A DNA stretch of 31,975 bases, from contig AQSL01000150.1 in NCBI GenBank assembly GCA_000403035.1, forward strand, positions 9,292 through 41,266, given 5' to 3'. The translations under genes were made by a program, and so were the position numbers. The DNA is from Candidatus Latescibacter anaerobius SCGC AAA252-E07 (GTDB taxonomy: Bacteria; Latescibacterota; Latescibacteria; Latescibacterales; Latescibacteraceae). The notes beneath the pieces were generated by a model, which saw only the letters and a program-made list of their open reading frames with translations, made no database searches and was not told the origin of the DNA. This document shows, in pieces, positions 23,403 to 31,975 of the stretch (position 1 is its first letter; each line of letters begins with the position of its first letter).

Positions 23403-23432
23403 TCAAACCGACATTCCCCATATCAAAATCAT
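23403..23432 (-). promoter_or_regulatory. Conserved 9-codon micro-ORF / 21-nt element, copy C (upstream of fucose-isomerase-like gene)
   Basis: The minus-strand 21-mer at 23433-23413 is identical to copies A and B. From its ATG it codes MILIWGMSV and stops with TGA. The next codon is an ATG in the same frame that leads into the isomerase-like gene (true start 23375). No ribosome site is visible before this copy. Confidence 0.55.
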
Positions 23433-23530
23433 GAGGTATTGTAATTTGCATAAAACTGTCTATGAATGAATATACTGTTTATTTTATTGTTTATGCAAAT
23501 AACTATTTACGTTTTTACTGCGCCTGCATG

Positions 23531-23737
23531 TCACATGATAGCGATAATTACCCTGAAAATTACCAATGAGATACGGCTCTCCATTGATTCATATCGGGTG
23601 TTATGTTTTTTTACGCAGATACTATCGCAATCGTTCAATCCGAGCCAATATCCCGGCAAACAATCACCGTGCGTAATCAAGGTAAGGATACGTAAGAAGT
23701 CCCCCGTTTGATGGTACCTTTGCACTATGAAATTCAT
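23531..23737 (-). CDS. Possible small protein of 68 aa
   Basis: ATG at 23737 is preceded by GGAGG at 8 nt, the best ribosome site in this spacer. The product begins MNFIVQRYHQTGDF, is cysteine-containing in the middle and ends in a hydrophobic stretch (ISLVIFRVIIAIM). No family recognised. It may be real, a relic or chance; it is listed because of the ribosome site only. Confidence 0.22.
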   Translation of the reverse strand: MNFIVQRYHQTGDFLRILTLITHGDCLPGYWLGLNDCDSICVKKHNTRYESMESRISLVIFRVIIAIM

Positions 23738-23861
23738 GCTGTATTCCTCCATCAAAACCTACTTTCATGCTTTCACCCTCCGGGCGACCAGAATTTGCCA
23801 GTCATAAGCGCATGTTATTTATTATATAATTGCATGTTATGACAAATCATGAAAGTTTTTT

Positions 23862-23891
23862 TTGAGTTTTATATGGGGAATACGGGCTTAA
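23862..23891 (+). promoter_or_regulatory. Degenerate fourth copy of the micro-ORF element (copy D)
   Basis: TTGAGTTTTATATGGGGAA followed by TA matches the 21 nt of copy A that start at its ATG at 18 positions without gaps. In the same frame it reads (M)SFIWGIRA and stops with TAA at codon 10, like the others. It points away from the isomerase-like gene and has no plus-strand gene behind it, so it could be a stand-alone copy, a relic or partly chance. Confidence 0.35.
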
Positions 23892-23934
23892 TACTATATG
23901 CAATATTTCCGGAACCCGGGCTGGGGCACAGAAT

Positions 23935-24831
23935 TTACTCAATCGAAGTTAGCAAAAACGTCAATCTCGGTTTATTGATCAACTCGAGCGAAAGTGTTGC
24001 CGAACCGACATCGGCGAGACCGCTTTTCGTTTTAATTCCGTCGACAGGATTTTCTGATACCATGGTTATGGTATTTTTCATAATTACATACCTGCCGGTC
24101 TCCGGATTTCTTTCCTCGAAATATTTTTTTATCTCTCCGGCATTTTTACCTTTGAATCGTTGATTCGAACCGGAATTTTTTACCATTGCCTCGAGGTTAT
24201 CAGGCGTGAAAGTAAACGTATAGGTGCTGTCCGGTCCGAATTCCAGCATACTGCCGAAATACATATCAATGTCACGGGACACCTCTTTCCACCGGCCTGC
24301 GATCCGCATGGAGCTTTTATATTCCTCCGACTTACCGTAAGTATACAGGATCATGGTCTTTCCGTTGCGAACGGCATTGGCTCTCAGTTTCCCCTCAGGC
24401 ATTTTATCAAAATATTCCGCAAGCGGTTCATACAGGTTAGGATTATAAAAGTAAACTCGAACGCATAGTTCGGATTCGAGGCGTGAAAGATCATCCTTCA
24501 ATGGGTTACGGGGAAATTTCGACCATGTTTTGAGCAGAAAAACCGTGAGGTAAATCTCTTTGTCATCATAATAAACGACCCGTTTTTCCGGAAGCTTTCT
24601 CTCAAAAAATTCCTCTACCATCTCCATCGGTACAAGAGAGAGATACATAGCGGTCTCGTGATACGGGTCAATTCCAATCGTTTTTCTGATATACACAGCT
24701 CCGGGATAAAGAGGAGCGCCCAACTCATTTCCTGTCGGCTCATCACCAAATATTCCTCCAATCTGAGCCGATACGGAAGTCGAAAGAACCAATAAAAATA
24801 ATATCACACCAGCCGTATATTTCAAATTCAT
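23935..24831 (-). CDS. Secreted protein of unknown function
   Basis: A 298-aa protein with a signal peptide (LKYTAGVILFLLVLSTSVSAQ, cleaved near residue 22), so periplasmic or outside the cell. The mature part begins with an ELGAPLYPGAVYIRK segment like those in small secreted proteins that sense or bind at the envelope, but I cannot name a family. It is rich in tyrosine and charged residues and has no cysteine pairs for disulfides, further helices in the membrane or catalytic motif. ATG with AGGA 7 nt upstream. It follows the URO-D-like gene by 15 bp and is very probably co-transcribed. Confidence 0.75.
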   Translation of the reverse strand: MNLKYTAGVILFLLVLSTSVSAQIGGIFGDEPTGNELGAPLYPGAVYIRKTIGIDPYHETAMYLSLVPMEMVEEFFERKLPEKRVVYYDDKEIYLTVFLLKTWSKFPRNPLKDDLSRLESELCVRVYFYNPNLYEPLAEYFDKMPEGKLRANAVRNGKTMILYTYGKSEEYKSSMRIAGRWKEVSRDIDMYFGSMLEFGPDSTYTFTFTPDNLEAMVKNSGSNQRFKGKNAGEIKKYFEERNPETGRYVIMKNTITMVSENPVDGIKTKSGLADVGSATLSLELINKPRLTFLLTSIE

Positions 24832-24846
24832 GTCTTTGTCCTGTTC

Positions 24847-26109
24847 TTATTCGAATGAATCTCTTATCGCATCCAGCATCGCCATAACATTTGTAACAGG
24901 GGTGTTCTGTTGAATGTTGTGAATCGCATTGAAAACAAAGCCACCGCCTTTATTGAAGATGCTTATCCGCTCTCTGACCTCTTCATACACTTCTTCAGGT
25001 TTGCCGAACGGTAATGTTTTTTGGGTATCTATTCCGCCTCCCCAGAAAACAATTTTATCCCCGTAGTTATCTTTGAGTTCCTGAGGCGCCATGCCCTCTG
25101 CCGAACACTGCACGGGATTTAATATATCAAAACCGGCATCGATGATATCATCGATAAGTGGCCGTATACCCCCGCATGAATGAATAAATGATTTCCATGA
25201 TGTGTTTTTGTGAATCCATTCATTCACCCGCACATGAACCGGTTTGAAGAGGTTACGATATGCATTGGGGGAAATGAACGGCCCCCGCTGTGTGCCGAAA
25301 TCCGTACCGGTAATAAAAACCGCTTCTATACGGTCCTGGAGCGCATCACTGACTCTGGCGAGATTTTCGATTGCGATATCGCATTGCCGGTTAAAAACTT
25401 CGAAGATATAATCACGTCTGGTAACGGTAGAAATATACCATTCCTCGACATCCCTTATTCCTTTGGGATCTTTGACCCATAAACCGGGAACAAGCGCAAT
25501 ATCGCCAAAAGATGCACCGCCCATCGAGTAGATAATCGCATAATCGGTTTCTTCATATACCCGTTTCGACTCTTCCTCCAGATATCGAAGCAGTTCATCC
25601 GAATAAGGCCCGAAATCCTCGAGATTATCCTCCACATTGAGATTTTCATCATCGATGGGTTTTTGACGGCCGATCGCATCGAAGTAAAACCCGCCCTTCG
25701 GCATAACGGCACAGGGCGGGTAGTTTTTATCGCCCCCTACATACATCGGTATATTTCCGTTCTCGTCAGGCACTGTATTGAATTGCCCCGCAACAAGCAC
25801 CGGTGTGCCATCGAACATCGTCCAAGGTTTCCAGTCTTCATTTTTGAATCCAAACATAGTATCCTGGTTGAAAAGACCATACGTGTCGATATACATTTTT
25901 TCTTTTAAATTCGGAAGAATTTCCCCCAGCATCTGGTAAGGTTCGGAAACCTTCACCCTGCCCTCGGAACCATTCAGTTCCATGGCTTTTCTAAGCTTTA
26001 AAATAACGCTGGCGCTTATTCCCGATGTCATTGTTGCGCCGAAATCAACCGGTACCCTGTCCGGCTGCTGATGATTCAACGCCGCCTTGATTCTTTCTCT
26101 ACGTGTCAT
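24847..26109 (-). CDS. URO-D/MtaA-like corrinoid methyltransferase-family protein
   Basis: A 420-aa TIM-barrel protein of the uroporphyrinogen decarboxylase superfamily. The start RRERIKAALNHQQPDRVPVDF is the signature of the methyltransferase-like branch rather than of true HemE. FIHSCGGIRPLIDDIIDAGFDILNPVQ contains H310-x-C312, the zinc site by which MtaA/MtbA/CmuA-type enzymes activate a thiol for methyl transfer. IVFWGGGIDTQKTLPFG and GGGFVFNAIHNIQQNTP close the barrel. It is therefore probably a methyltransferase or demethylase acting with a corrinoid protein, though none is encoded here. ATG with AAAGGA upstream. First gene of a two-gene unit with the secreted protein. Confidence 0.88.
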   Translation of the reverse strand: MTRRERIKAALNHQQPDRVPVDFGATMTSGISASVILKLRKAMELNGSEGRVKVSEPYQMLGEILPNLKEKMYIDTYGLFNQDTMFGFKNEDWKPWTMFDGTPVLVAGQFNTVPDENGNIPMYVGGDKNYPPCAVMPKGGFYFDAIGRQKPIDDENLNVEDNLEDFGPYSDELLRYLEEESKRVYEETDYAIIYSMGGASFGDIALVPGLWVKDPKGIRDVEEWYISTVTRRDYIFEVFNRQCDIAIENLARVSDALQDRIEAVFITGTDFGTQRGPFISPNAYRNLFKPVHVRVNEWIHKNTSWKSFIHSCGGIRPLIDDIIDAGFDILNPVQCSAEGMAPQELKDNYGDKIVFWGGGIDTQKTLPFGKPEEVYEEVRERISIFNKGGGFVFNAIHNIQQNTPVTNVMAMLDAIRDSFE

Positions 26110-26260
26110 GTGTTGATCCTTTCATGGTATTTGAAATTCACAAACAGTTTATTTTCACAGTGAATTATTAATATGTCATTTTTGAAAATGCTCTGTCAAG
26201 AAAATAGTACATTAAACAAACTATCCGATTTAAAATTCAAACCTGTTGCACTGACAATAA

Positions 26261-28369
26261 TCATTTTATATGTGTCATCTGTTGAACAGCATAATGCTTC
26301 CCGCATCTTACCATCGAAATATAAATCCCCGAAGAAACAGGTTTGCCATTATCATCTTTTCCGTCCCAAACAACTGAATGAGTTCCATGATGTAAATTAT
26401 CTGCAAGCAATTCTCGCACTTTCTGTCCCATTATATTGTAGATAATGAACGATGTGAAGCCGGAAGAAGGAAGGGAAAATTCAATAGTTGTTGTGGGATT
26501 GAATGGATTGGGGTAGTTTTTTGAAAGCGTAAGTACTTCGGGCAATGTGTCCAAAGATTCGATTACTCCGGTATCATCTTCCCTTAATACTGAAATACCA
26601 TTACCTGTTCCGAACCATATCGAACCGTCATGGTCTACCGTAATATCATTTACAGTGTTTGAACATAAACCATCTTTTGTTGTAAAATTAATCCAGTTTT
26701 CCCCGTCAAAACGTGCTACACCTCCTCGCCAGAAACCGAACCACTTAACATTATTATTATCAACCGCAGAAGAATATACATGCTCACTACCGATCTCTGT
26801 TACCTCTGAATCGTAGAAATTCCATGTGTTTCTGTTAAGGTTCATAATTCCGATTTCGGTACCGAACCATATCACTCCATCATGATCCTGCGTAATTGTA
26901 TACACACTTAGAGTGCCCCACTTGCTCTGCGGAAGCACTTCTCCCGGAAGATAGAATGTCCAATTAACGCCGTCATAACACCCAATACCGTTTTCTGAAG
27001 CCAACCATATATTCCCATCGCTGTCTTTCATAATGTCAAAAATAATGCCTTCGAGCACTCCCCCGCCGTCAGGATACATGGTTACCCACTCCGTGCCGTT
27101 AAAAATCCCGACACTTCCCTTCCCTTGACACCGCCACAAACGCCCCTCGGAATCCTTTACATACTTTTGCTCCATAATTTCATCCGGGACTTCATCAGAA
27201 TTAAAATTACTCCATGTTGTGCCATCGAATCTTGACACAACACCGCCATTGTAATGAAACCAGAACCATTTTACGCCGTTATCATCTATAAGAATACCTA
27301 TATCCTCAAACAGTCCGCCAATTTCGTTATACGCAGGGCCGTCATGTGTCGAATAAGTTTTCCACTCTGTCCCGTCAAAACTTGACATTCCTCCGCCGAA
27401 CGTTCCAAACCACATGACTCCCTCATCATCTGCGAATACAGTATAAACATTATAATTTGCAAGTCCATCCTCGGTTGTATAGCTTGCCCATGATGTTGCA
27501 TCATGCCGCAACACACCACCGTCTCTATCATCGGATATAGCCCAGATAACACCATTTTTGTCCATAGTAAGCGAATGGTATGAGGCATCAGGAAGCTCGT
27601 CCTCTTCTGTATATACTGTTATGATAGAATCTCTAAGACTTGCTACTCTTGAATTTTTAATAAACCAGAGTACATTATTATGATCAAAAACCATATCTCT
27701 AACATATTCGGTCTGGTAATATGTCCATTCTTCCCCTTCCAAACGATATATACCATCTGTTGCACCGAACCATAAAACACCGTGTTCGTCTTCAATTATT
27801 GAAGAAATATAGTCCGCAATTTCTCCATACAATATCCAGTTAGTGCCGTCATAAGATTTTATACCTTCGGAAGTTTCAAACCACAATCTTCCCATATTAT
27901 CCCCGGTAATCAGTGATATACTTGTGTCCGTAATCCAGGTTGTGCCATCAAAACGTGAAACGCCGTTTCTTGTGCCAAACCACATTACCCCGTTTTTATC
28001 CTCCTGCATAACATCGACATAATAAAATGCAAGACCATCTTCTTCCGTATAACTTTTCCATGTTAAACCATCAAAACAGGAAACACCCGACAATGTTCGA
28101 AACCATTTTGTACCATTCGATGCAATAAACACTTCATTAACGTGATTATCAGCAAGTCCATCAATAGTCGTATAACGTGTATATGTCCCATGCTGTCTGT
28201 GCCAGCGGAATACACCCCCGCGGGTAGCGCACCAGATATAATCACCCTCCTGGGCGATATCATACACTCTGTTTGCAGTGGTGTAGTTTAACCATGTATC
28301 AGCGACTGCGGCACTTGCAAGAATAAAAAACACCAAACAAACAGTTATTGTTGCCCTTAACATTCTCAT
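26261..28369 (-). CDS. Secreted two-component-regulator-type beta-propeller protein with T9SS sorting tail
   Basis: A 702-aa secreted protein. Signal peptide MLRATITVCLVFFILASAAVA with cleavage before DTW. About 14 repeats of the Reg_prop kind (WFGTRNGVSRFDGTTW, WFGTFGGGMSSFDGTEW, WFGTGNGISVL and so on) are enough for two seven-bladed propellers, as in the sensor domains of hybrid two-component proteins, but no kinase or membrane helix follows. The last 85 residues are a FlgD-Ig-like/T9SS type A tail (NYPNPFNPTTTIEFSLP, YNIMGQKVRELL, SSGIYI). It is thus predicted to be secreted through type IX secretion. Start ATG has no strong ribosome site. It sits 19 bp after its larger paralogue. Confidence 0.9.
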   Translation of the reverse strand: MRMLRATITVCLVFFILASAAVADTWLNYTTANRVYDIAQEGDYIWCATRGGVFRWHRQHGTYTRYTTIDGLADNHVNEVFIASNGTKWFRTLSGVSCFDGLTWKSYTEEDGLAFYYVDVMQEDKNGVMWFGTRNGVSRFDGTTWITDTSISLITGDNMGRLWFETSEGIKSYDGTNWILYGEIADYISSIIEDEHGVLWFGATDGIYRLEGEEWTYYQTEYVRDMVFDHNNVLWFIKNSRVASLRDSIITVYTEEDELPDASYHSLTMDKNGVIWAISDDRDGGVLRHDATSWASYTTEDGLANYNVYTVFADDEGVMWFGTFGGGMSSFDGTEWKTYSTHDGPAYNEIGGLFEDIGILIDDNGVKWFWFHYNGGVVSRFDGTTWSNFNSDEVPDEIMEQKYVKDSEGRLWRCQGKGSVGIFNGTEWVTMYPDGGGVLEGIIFDIMKDSDGNIWLASENGIGCYDGVNWTFYLPGEVLPQSKWGTLSVYTITQDHDGVIWFGTEIGIMNLNRNTWNFYDSEVTEIGSEHVYSSAVDNNNVKWFGFWRGGVARFDGENWINFTTKDGLCSNTVNDITVDHDGSIWFGTGNGISVLREDDTGVIESLDTLPEVLTLSKNYPNPFNPTTTIEFSLPSSGFTSFIIYNIMGQKVRELLADNLHHGTHSVVWDGKDDNGKPVSSGIYISMVRCGKHYAVQQMTHIK

Positions 28370-28388
28370 AATAATTCAATACCTAAAA

Positions 28389-31300
28389 TTATTTTAAAAG
28401 GAGCATTTTTCCTGTAGCCGTCTGTGATTCAGCTTTTAATCGGGTAATATAAATCCCCGATGACACAGTAGTGCCGTTATCATTTCTTCCGTCCCACACG
28501 ACAGAATGTGTACCCGCGTTCATCCTGTCAACCACTAACTCCCTTACTTTCTGCCCCATTATGTTGAATACTGTGAGGTTGATGAATCCATCCTCCGACA
28601 GGGAGAAGCTTATTGTCGTAGATATGTTAAACGGATTCGGGTAATTGGCTTTAAGTGCAAAAGATACAGGTTGTATATTGCTTCTTTCATTTGATACAAC
28701 CAGTTCATCAAACCTTGTTACACCGCCGGGCTGGACAAACCATTTCACATTTTCCCGGTCGATATTCAGTGAATTTACCGGTCCAATCGTCCAACCGTTT
28801 TCTGGTGAAAATGTTCTCCAGCTATCACCGTGAATTATTGACAGACCATAATTCGAAGCGCACCACAAAGCACCGTTTTCATCAACGGATATTGAATTAA
28901 TCCAGTTGCTGACCAAACCGCTGTTTTCTGTTGTGTAGTTTGTCCAGGTCACGCCATCGAATGAATAAATACCTGGGCAGTACCAGAAGGAATTACTTTT
29001 CCAGGTAAACGGGTAGGTAGAATTTGTCCAGAGCACTCCATCATGATCCCATGTTAATAAAGTGGGATAGGATGGATATACTCCGTTCACGCCGGGGTAG
29101 ATATTCCATGTGTCATCTTTATAGCTCATGAGCATGTCATTCGCCCAGAGCCAGATATCGCCGGCAGGTGAAACTTCGAAAGCATATAATGAATTGAAAA
29201 TATTGCTATCCGGTCCTGTCACCTGTATCCACTCTTTTCCGTCAAACCTATACAGAAGATAATATTCATGGTAGGTTTCTTTAGCCACAGGGACTTCAAA
29301 ATCTTCTTGACCGTTTTCAACTTTTTCCTGACAAACAATCCAGACGTTCCCGGTTCCATCAACAGCAACTTTAATAATATTTTTACCTTCGAACCATGTT
29401 TCCCAGGTATAACCTTTATACCATGAAAGTCCCCCGTTTGTTGCAAACCACAATGTACCGTCATGTCCCTCAGCACAGTCATTCACATAACCTGCAACGA
29501 GCGGGCTGTTTTCAGGTGTGAATGACTGCCAGAACTCATAATCGAAACGTGAAATCCCCCTGTCCGTACCAAACCATTTTACCCCACGGCTGTCCTCGAA
29601 CATAGTAGTTACAACCGGCGATAGAAGCCCGCTGTTCTCTGGGTTATAGGTGATCTGGGCGTTTTGATACTTCTGACTCAGGACTATTATGCTGGTTTCA
29701 ACGAATTTTTCAGGATTATCTGCTGAAGATACTCTTATGGATATTTTAGCGGTAAAATAGTCATCTGGGATAATGTCATCAGGGATGGTCCACGAGTAAG
29801 ACCTTTCCTTTGCATCAAGAGAAACATATACCTCTTGCCATGTTATACCGTTATCCAAGGAATAATCTAATTTTACCTCAGAATATCGCGGTGCCATCCA
29901 TGATATTTCTAAGGTCGAACCAGGCTGCAAAACTTCATCTCCCAGGGGTCTGTTGAGCATAATAAACTCGCCGGTGAAACTGTATATTCCAAAAGTAGTC
30001 GCGATCCATATAACACCATCTTTATCAACGGCAAGATCATGTATTTTATTAATGTTATCTGATTCAAAATCATCATTTTCCCCTATGGATGTTTGATAGT
30101 TACGAAAGCTCACCCAGTTTTCGCCATCATAGCAAAAAAAGCCGTGATCGTTTGCTGCCCACATGTATCCTTCGCGGTCAAAATCGATTGCATGAGCGCT
30201 AAATACTTCAGGGTGAATCTTCCAGTTCGAGCCGTTAAATTCAGACAATTCCCTGCATGTCCCGAAAAAGCGAGTACCGTCGGGTGCTATCGCTATTGAA
30301 TAAATGCCATCGCATTCAAGACCGCTGTTGTCACGATTATATGTTCTCCAGGATGTCCCGTCAAACCTCATGAGACCCCTCATAACGGTACCAAACCACT
30401 TATAATTATCATGATCAACGGCCATACAGGTTATATCATTTCTACTGTCTTCTTCGACAGGGTAGTGTGACCATGTTTCCCCGTCAAAGAAAGATATGGT
30501 TCCATATGTTGAAAACCACGTTCCCCCATCTCTGTCAAACGCTATCCCATCCACAACGCTGGATTGTAATCCGCTGTTTTCCCTATGAAAAGTGACCCAC
30601 GATTCGCCGTCAAATTGCGAGGCGCCTCCCGATGTTCCAACCCATATTGAACCATCATCGGCAACATTTACAGTATTGACATAACTGCCTCGAAGATTGC
30701 TGTTCCCGAATGTGTATTTATACCATTCTTTTCCATCAAAGTCCCAAGCGCCATCATGAGCTATAAACCATTTATGGTTTTCATGGTCGACAACGACTTT
30801 CATAATATTATTCTCCGGTACAGTTGGGAAAATTGTGAAATTCATCCCATCAAACCGGCAAAGCCTTCTATCCGTGCCTACCCATACATTACCGTCATCA
30901 TCAACAGTCAGGGCATTTGCATGATTATCGGGAAGCCCGGTGTCATAGGTGTGTGTGCTCCATTTTGTACCATCGAAGCGCATCATGCCCTCACTGGTGA
31001 AAGTGTCCCATGATTTCCCTCTGTAGCGTGTCAAACCATTATCAGTACCGAACCATTTGGCATTTTTATTATCAACTGCAACCGAGTGAACATTATGATC
31101 AAGCAACCCGCTGTTTTCAGCGGTATATTTTGTCCATGTCGAACCATCGAATTTTGATATGCAACTATCCGAGGCACACCACATTATACCATCCATGTCA
31201 AAAGCGATTGAAGAAATCAAACTGATAGGTGTATCTTCTTTGCCTCCCCAATATTTTAAACCATCTCCATATTCATAAACAAAGCTATTACCTCCAATAA

Positions 31301-31820
31301 AGACATTATTAGAATCATCAACACCAACGGCTGAAAAAAAAGCACCTGCAATATTACCTGTATTTTTTATATGTGTTTCCCAATCAGTTCCATCAAAACT
31401 CTGGAGGATTCTGGAATCTTCCGAAGACTCAATAACCCACAATCTGTGTTCACTATCGACAGCAATCCCGGAGATATTATTTTGTTCCAGTCCGTTATCC
31501 GTAGTATAAGTTGTCCATGAAATTCCGTCAAAACGTGAGAGCCCCTCAGAAGTACCGAACCATACAACACCGTTGAGGTCTACTGCGATTGCATTAATTT
31601 GGTCACTTGCAATACTGCCTTTCATCGTGATTTTTTCAAAGTTCCCGTAATGTCTGTCCATACGAAGTATAGTTCCACCCTCAATAGCACCCCAGATATA
31701 ATCGCCATGGGCAGCTAAATATGAAATTTTTGACATGTCAGTGTAGGATGTCCATAACCCATCAGCATTCGCACTAACATCTATAGTAAAGACCAGGATA
31801 ATACACAACCATGTACGCAT
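28389..31820 (-). CDS. Large secreted beta-propeller protein (three propellers, Ig-like insert, T9SS tail)
   Basis: An 1143-aa paralogue of the next gene. Signal peptide about 1-19. Fourteen Reg_prop-like blades (about 22-620) should form two propellers. An Ig-like domain follows (about 622-716: LQPGSTLEISWMAP, DYSLDNGITWQEV, YSWTIPDD), then seven more blades (about 725-1040) and the T9SS/FlgD-like tail (about 1056-1143: NYPNPFNISTTISFSL, FNIMGQKVRELV, SSGIYI). Blade six is abnormal: two successive R-x-x-G-x-x-W strands (RYRGKSWDTFT and RFDGTKWSTHT) with no repeat linker between them. Likely ligand-binding or surface protein; ligand unknown. Weak ribosome site, as in many FCB genomes. Confidence 0.9.
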   Translation of the reverse strand: MRTWLCIILVFTIDVSANADGLWTSYTDMSKISYLAAHGDYIWGAIEGGTILRMDRHYGNFEKITMKGSIASDQINAIAVDLNGVVWFGTSEGLSRFDGISWTTYTTDNGLEQNNISGIAVDSEHRLWVIESSEDSRILQSFDGTDWETHIKNTGNIAGAFFSAVGVDDSNNVFIGGNSFVYEYGDGLKYWGGKEDTPISLISSIAFDMDGIMWCASDSCISKFDGSTWTKYTAENSGLLDHNVHSVAVDNKNAKWFGTDNGLTRYRGKSWDTFTSEGMMRFDGTKWSTHTYDTGLPDNHANALTVDDDGNVWVGTDRRLCRFDGMNFTIFPTVPENNIMKVVVDHENHKWFIAHDGAWDFDGKEWYKYTFGNSNLRGSYVNTVNVADDGSIWVGTSGGASQFDGESWVTFHRENSGLQSSVVDGIAFDRDGGTWFSTYGTISFFDGETWSHYPVEEDSRNDITCMAVDHDNYKWFGTVMRGLMRFDGTSWRTYNRDNSGLECDGIYSIAIAPDGTRFFGTCRELSEFNGSNWKIHPEVFSAHAIDFDREGYMWAANDHGFFCYDGENWVSFRNYQTSIGENDDFESDNINKIHDLAVDKDGVIWIATTFGIYSFTGEFIMLNRPLGDEVLQPGSTLEISWMAPRYSEVKLDYSLDNGITWQEVYVSLDAKERSYSWTIPDDIIPDDYFTAKISIRVSSADNPEKFVETSIIVLSQKYQNAQITYNPENSGLLSPVVTTMFEDSRGVKWFGTDRGISRFDYEFWQSFTPENSPLVAGYVNDCAEGHDGTLWFATNGGLSWYKGYTWETWFEGKNIIKVAVDGTGNVWIVCQEKVENGQEDFEVPVAKETYHEYYLLYRFDGKEWIQVTGPDSNIFNSLYAFEVSPAGDIWLWANDMLMSYKDDTWNIYPGVNGVYPSYPTLLTWDHDGVLWTNSTYPFTWKSNSFWYCPGIYSFDGVTWTNYTTENSGLVSNWINSISVDENGALWCASNYGLSIIHGDSWRTFSPENGWTIGPVNSLNIDRENVKWFVQPGGVTRFDELVVSNERSNIQPVSFALKANYPNPFNISTTISFSLSEDGFINLTVFNIMGQKVRELVVDRMNAGTHSVVWDGRNDNGTTVSSGIYITRLKAESQTATGKMLLLK

Positions 31821-31906
31821 TTTATATCATATACCATCATTAAAAATTCGTTGATGATTTCAAATAACTATTTTATTATAGCAAATTTATTAAAGAAATA
31901 TTCAAA

Positions 31907-31975
31907 TCATTTTATCAGTGTCATATTTTTAACAGCCACATGCTCCCCGTTTTTCAATCTCGATATATAAATTCC
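31907..31975 (-). CDS. 3' end of a third propeller/T9SS-tail paralogue (partial)
   Basis: The last 22 codons of a gene entering from the right edge: GIYISRLKNGEHVAVKNMTLIK, then TGA. This matches the closing segment of the two preceding proteins (SSGIYISMVRCGKHYAVQQMTHIK and SSGIYITRLKAESQTATGK...). It is therefore the C-terminal end of another protein with a T9SS sorting tail. The 86-bp spacer to the next paralogue shows no strong terminator, so the three genes may be co-transcribed. Confidence 0.8.
   Translation of the reverse strand, partial: GIYISRLKNGEHVAVKNMTLIK

Noticed and set aside
23849..24163. 104-codon plus-strand frame starting near copy D
   Set aside because: Almost wholly antisense to the secreted-protein gene, with no ribosome site.
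26261..31820. Regularly spaced repeated DNA resembling an array
   Set aside because: The periodicity comes from propeller blade codons; spacing and sequence vary and both frames are long proteins, so it is not CRISPR or satellite DNA.

Overview
The window looks like a chromosomal piece of an uncultured Gram-negative bacterium of the FCB superphylum, most likely a candidate phylum such as Latescibacterota or KSB1. This is an inference. It rests on three proteins ending in a type IX secretion (T9SS type A / FlgD-like) sorting tail, a PorX/PorY-like two-component pair, an outer-membrane polysaccharide exporter, several Tat-signalled sugar enzymes and a URO-D-like protein. No rRNA, tRNA, CRISPR array or transposase gene was seen. 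Base composition is moderately AT-rich by eye, except for a short GC-rich patch near 21.69-21.83 kb.

Region 1 (1-9818, minus strand) is one long exopolysaccharide operon behind a good sigma70-type promoter at about 9.8 kb. The order is Wza-like exporter, Wzz-like chain-length protein, Wzx-like flippase, GT4 glycosyltransferase, a possible 39-aa protein, an initiating sugar-phosphate transferase, a membrane histidine kinase and a receiver-PglZ response regulator cut by the window edge. No Wzy polymerase or tyrosine kinase is visible. The last two genes resemble PorY and PorX, regulators of T9SS in Bacteroidetes.

Region 2 (9.8-18.4 kb) is mixed. It holds a divergent Nramp-like transporter lacking the metal-binding motifs and with no ordinary start codon, a cupin, a sulfatase, FolE2 overlapping a second GT4 gene, and a Tat-exported TIM-barrel sugar isomerase/epimerase. 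Palindromic repeats flank the folE2-GT pair, and 16.45-16.72 kb is a dense palindromic non-coding tract.

Region 3 (18.4-26.1 kb, minus strand) holds an SH3-NlpC/P60 endopeptidase, an exported tandem-SIS-like protein, an exported fucose-isomerase-like protein, a secreted protein of unknown function and a URO-D/corrinoid-methyltransferase-like protein. Together with the sulfatase and the TIM-barrel enzyme this suggests processing of sulfated or deoxy sugars, partly outside the cytoplasm.

Region 4 (26.2 kb to end, minus strand) is a tandem array of at least three large secreted beta-propeller proteins with T9SS tails; the third is only visible by its last 22 codons.

The most striking unexplained signal is a perfectly repeated 21-nt element upstream of three unrelated genes (Nramp-like, tandem-SIS, fucose-isomerase-like), always in the orientation of the gene. 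In all three it spells the start of a 9-codon micro-ORF (MILIWG followed by three variable residues) that stops at codon 10, each time with a different stop codon. A fourth, degenerate copy (18/21) also stops at codon 10.
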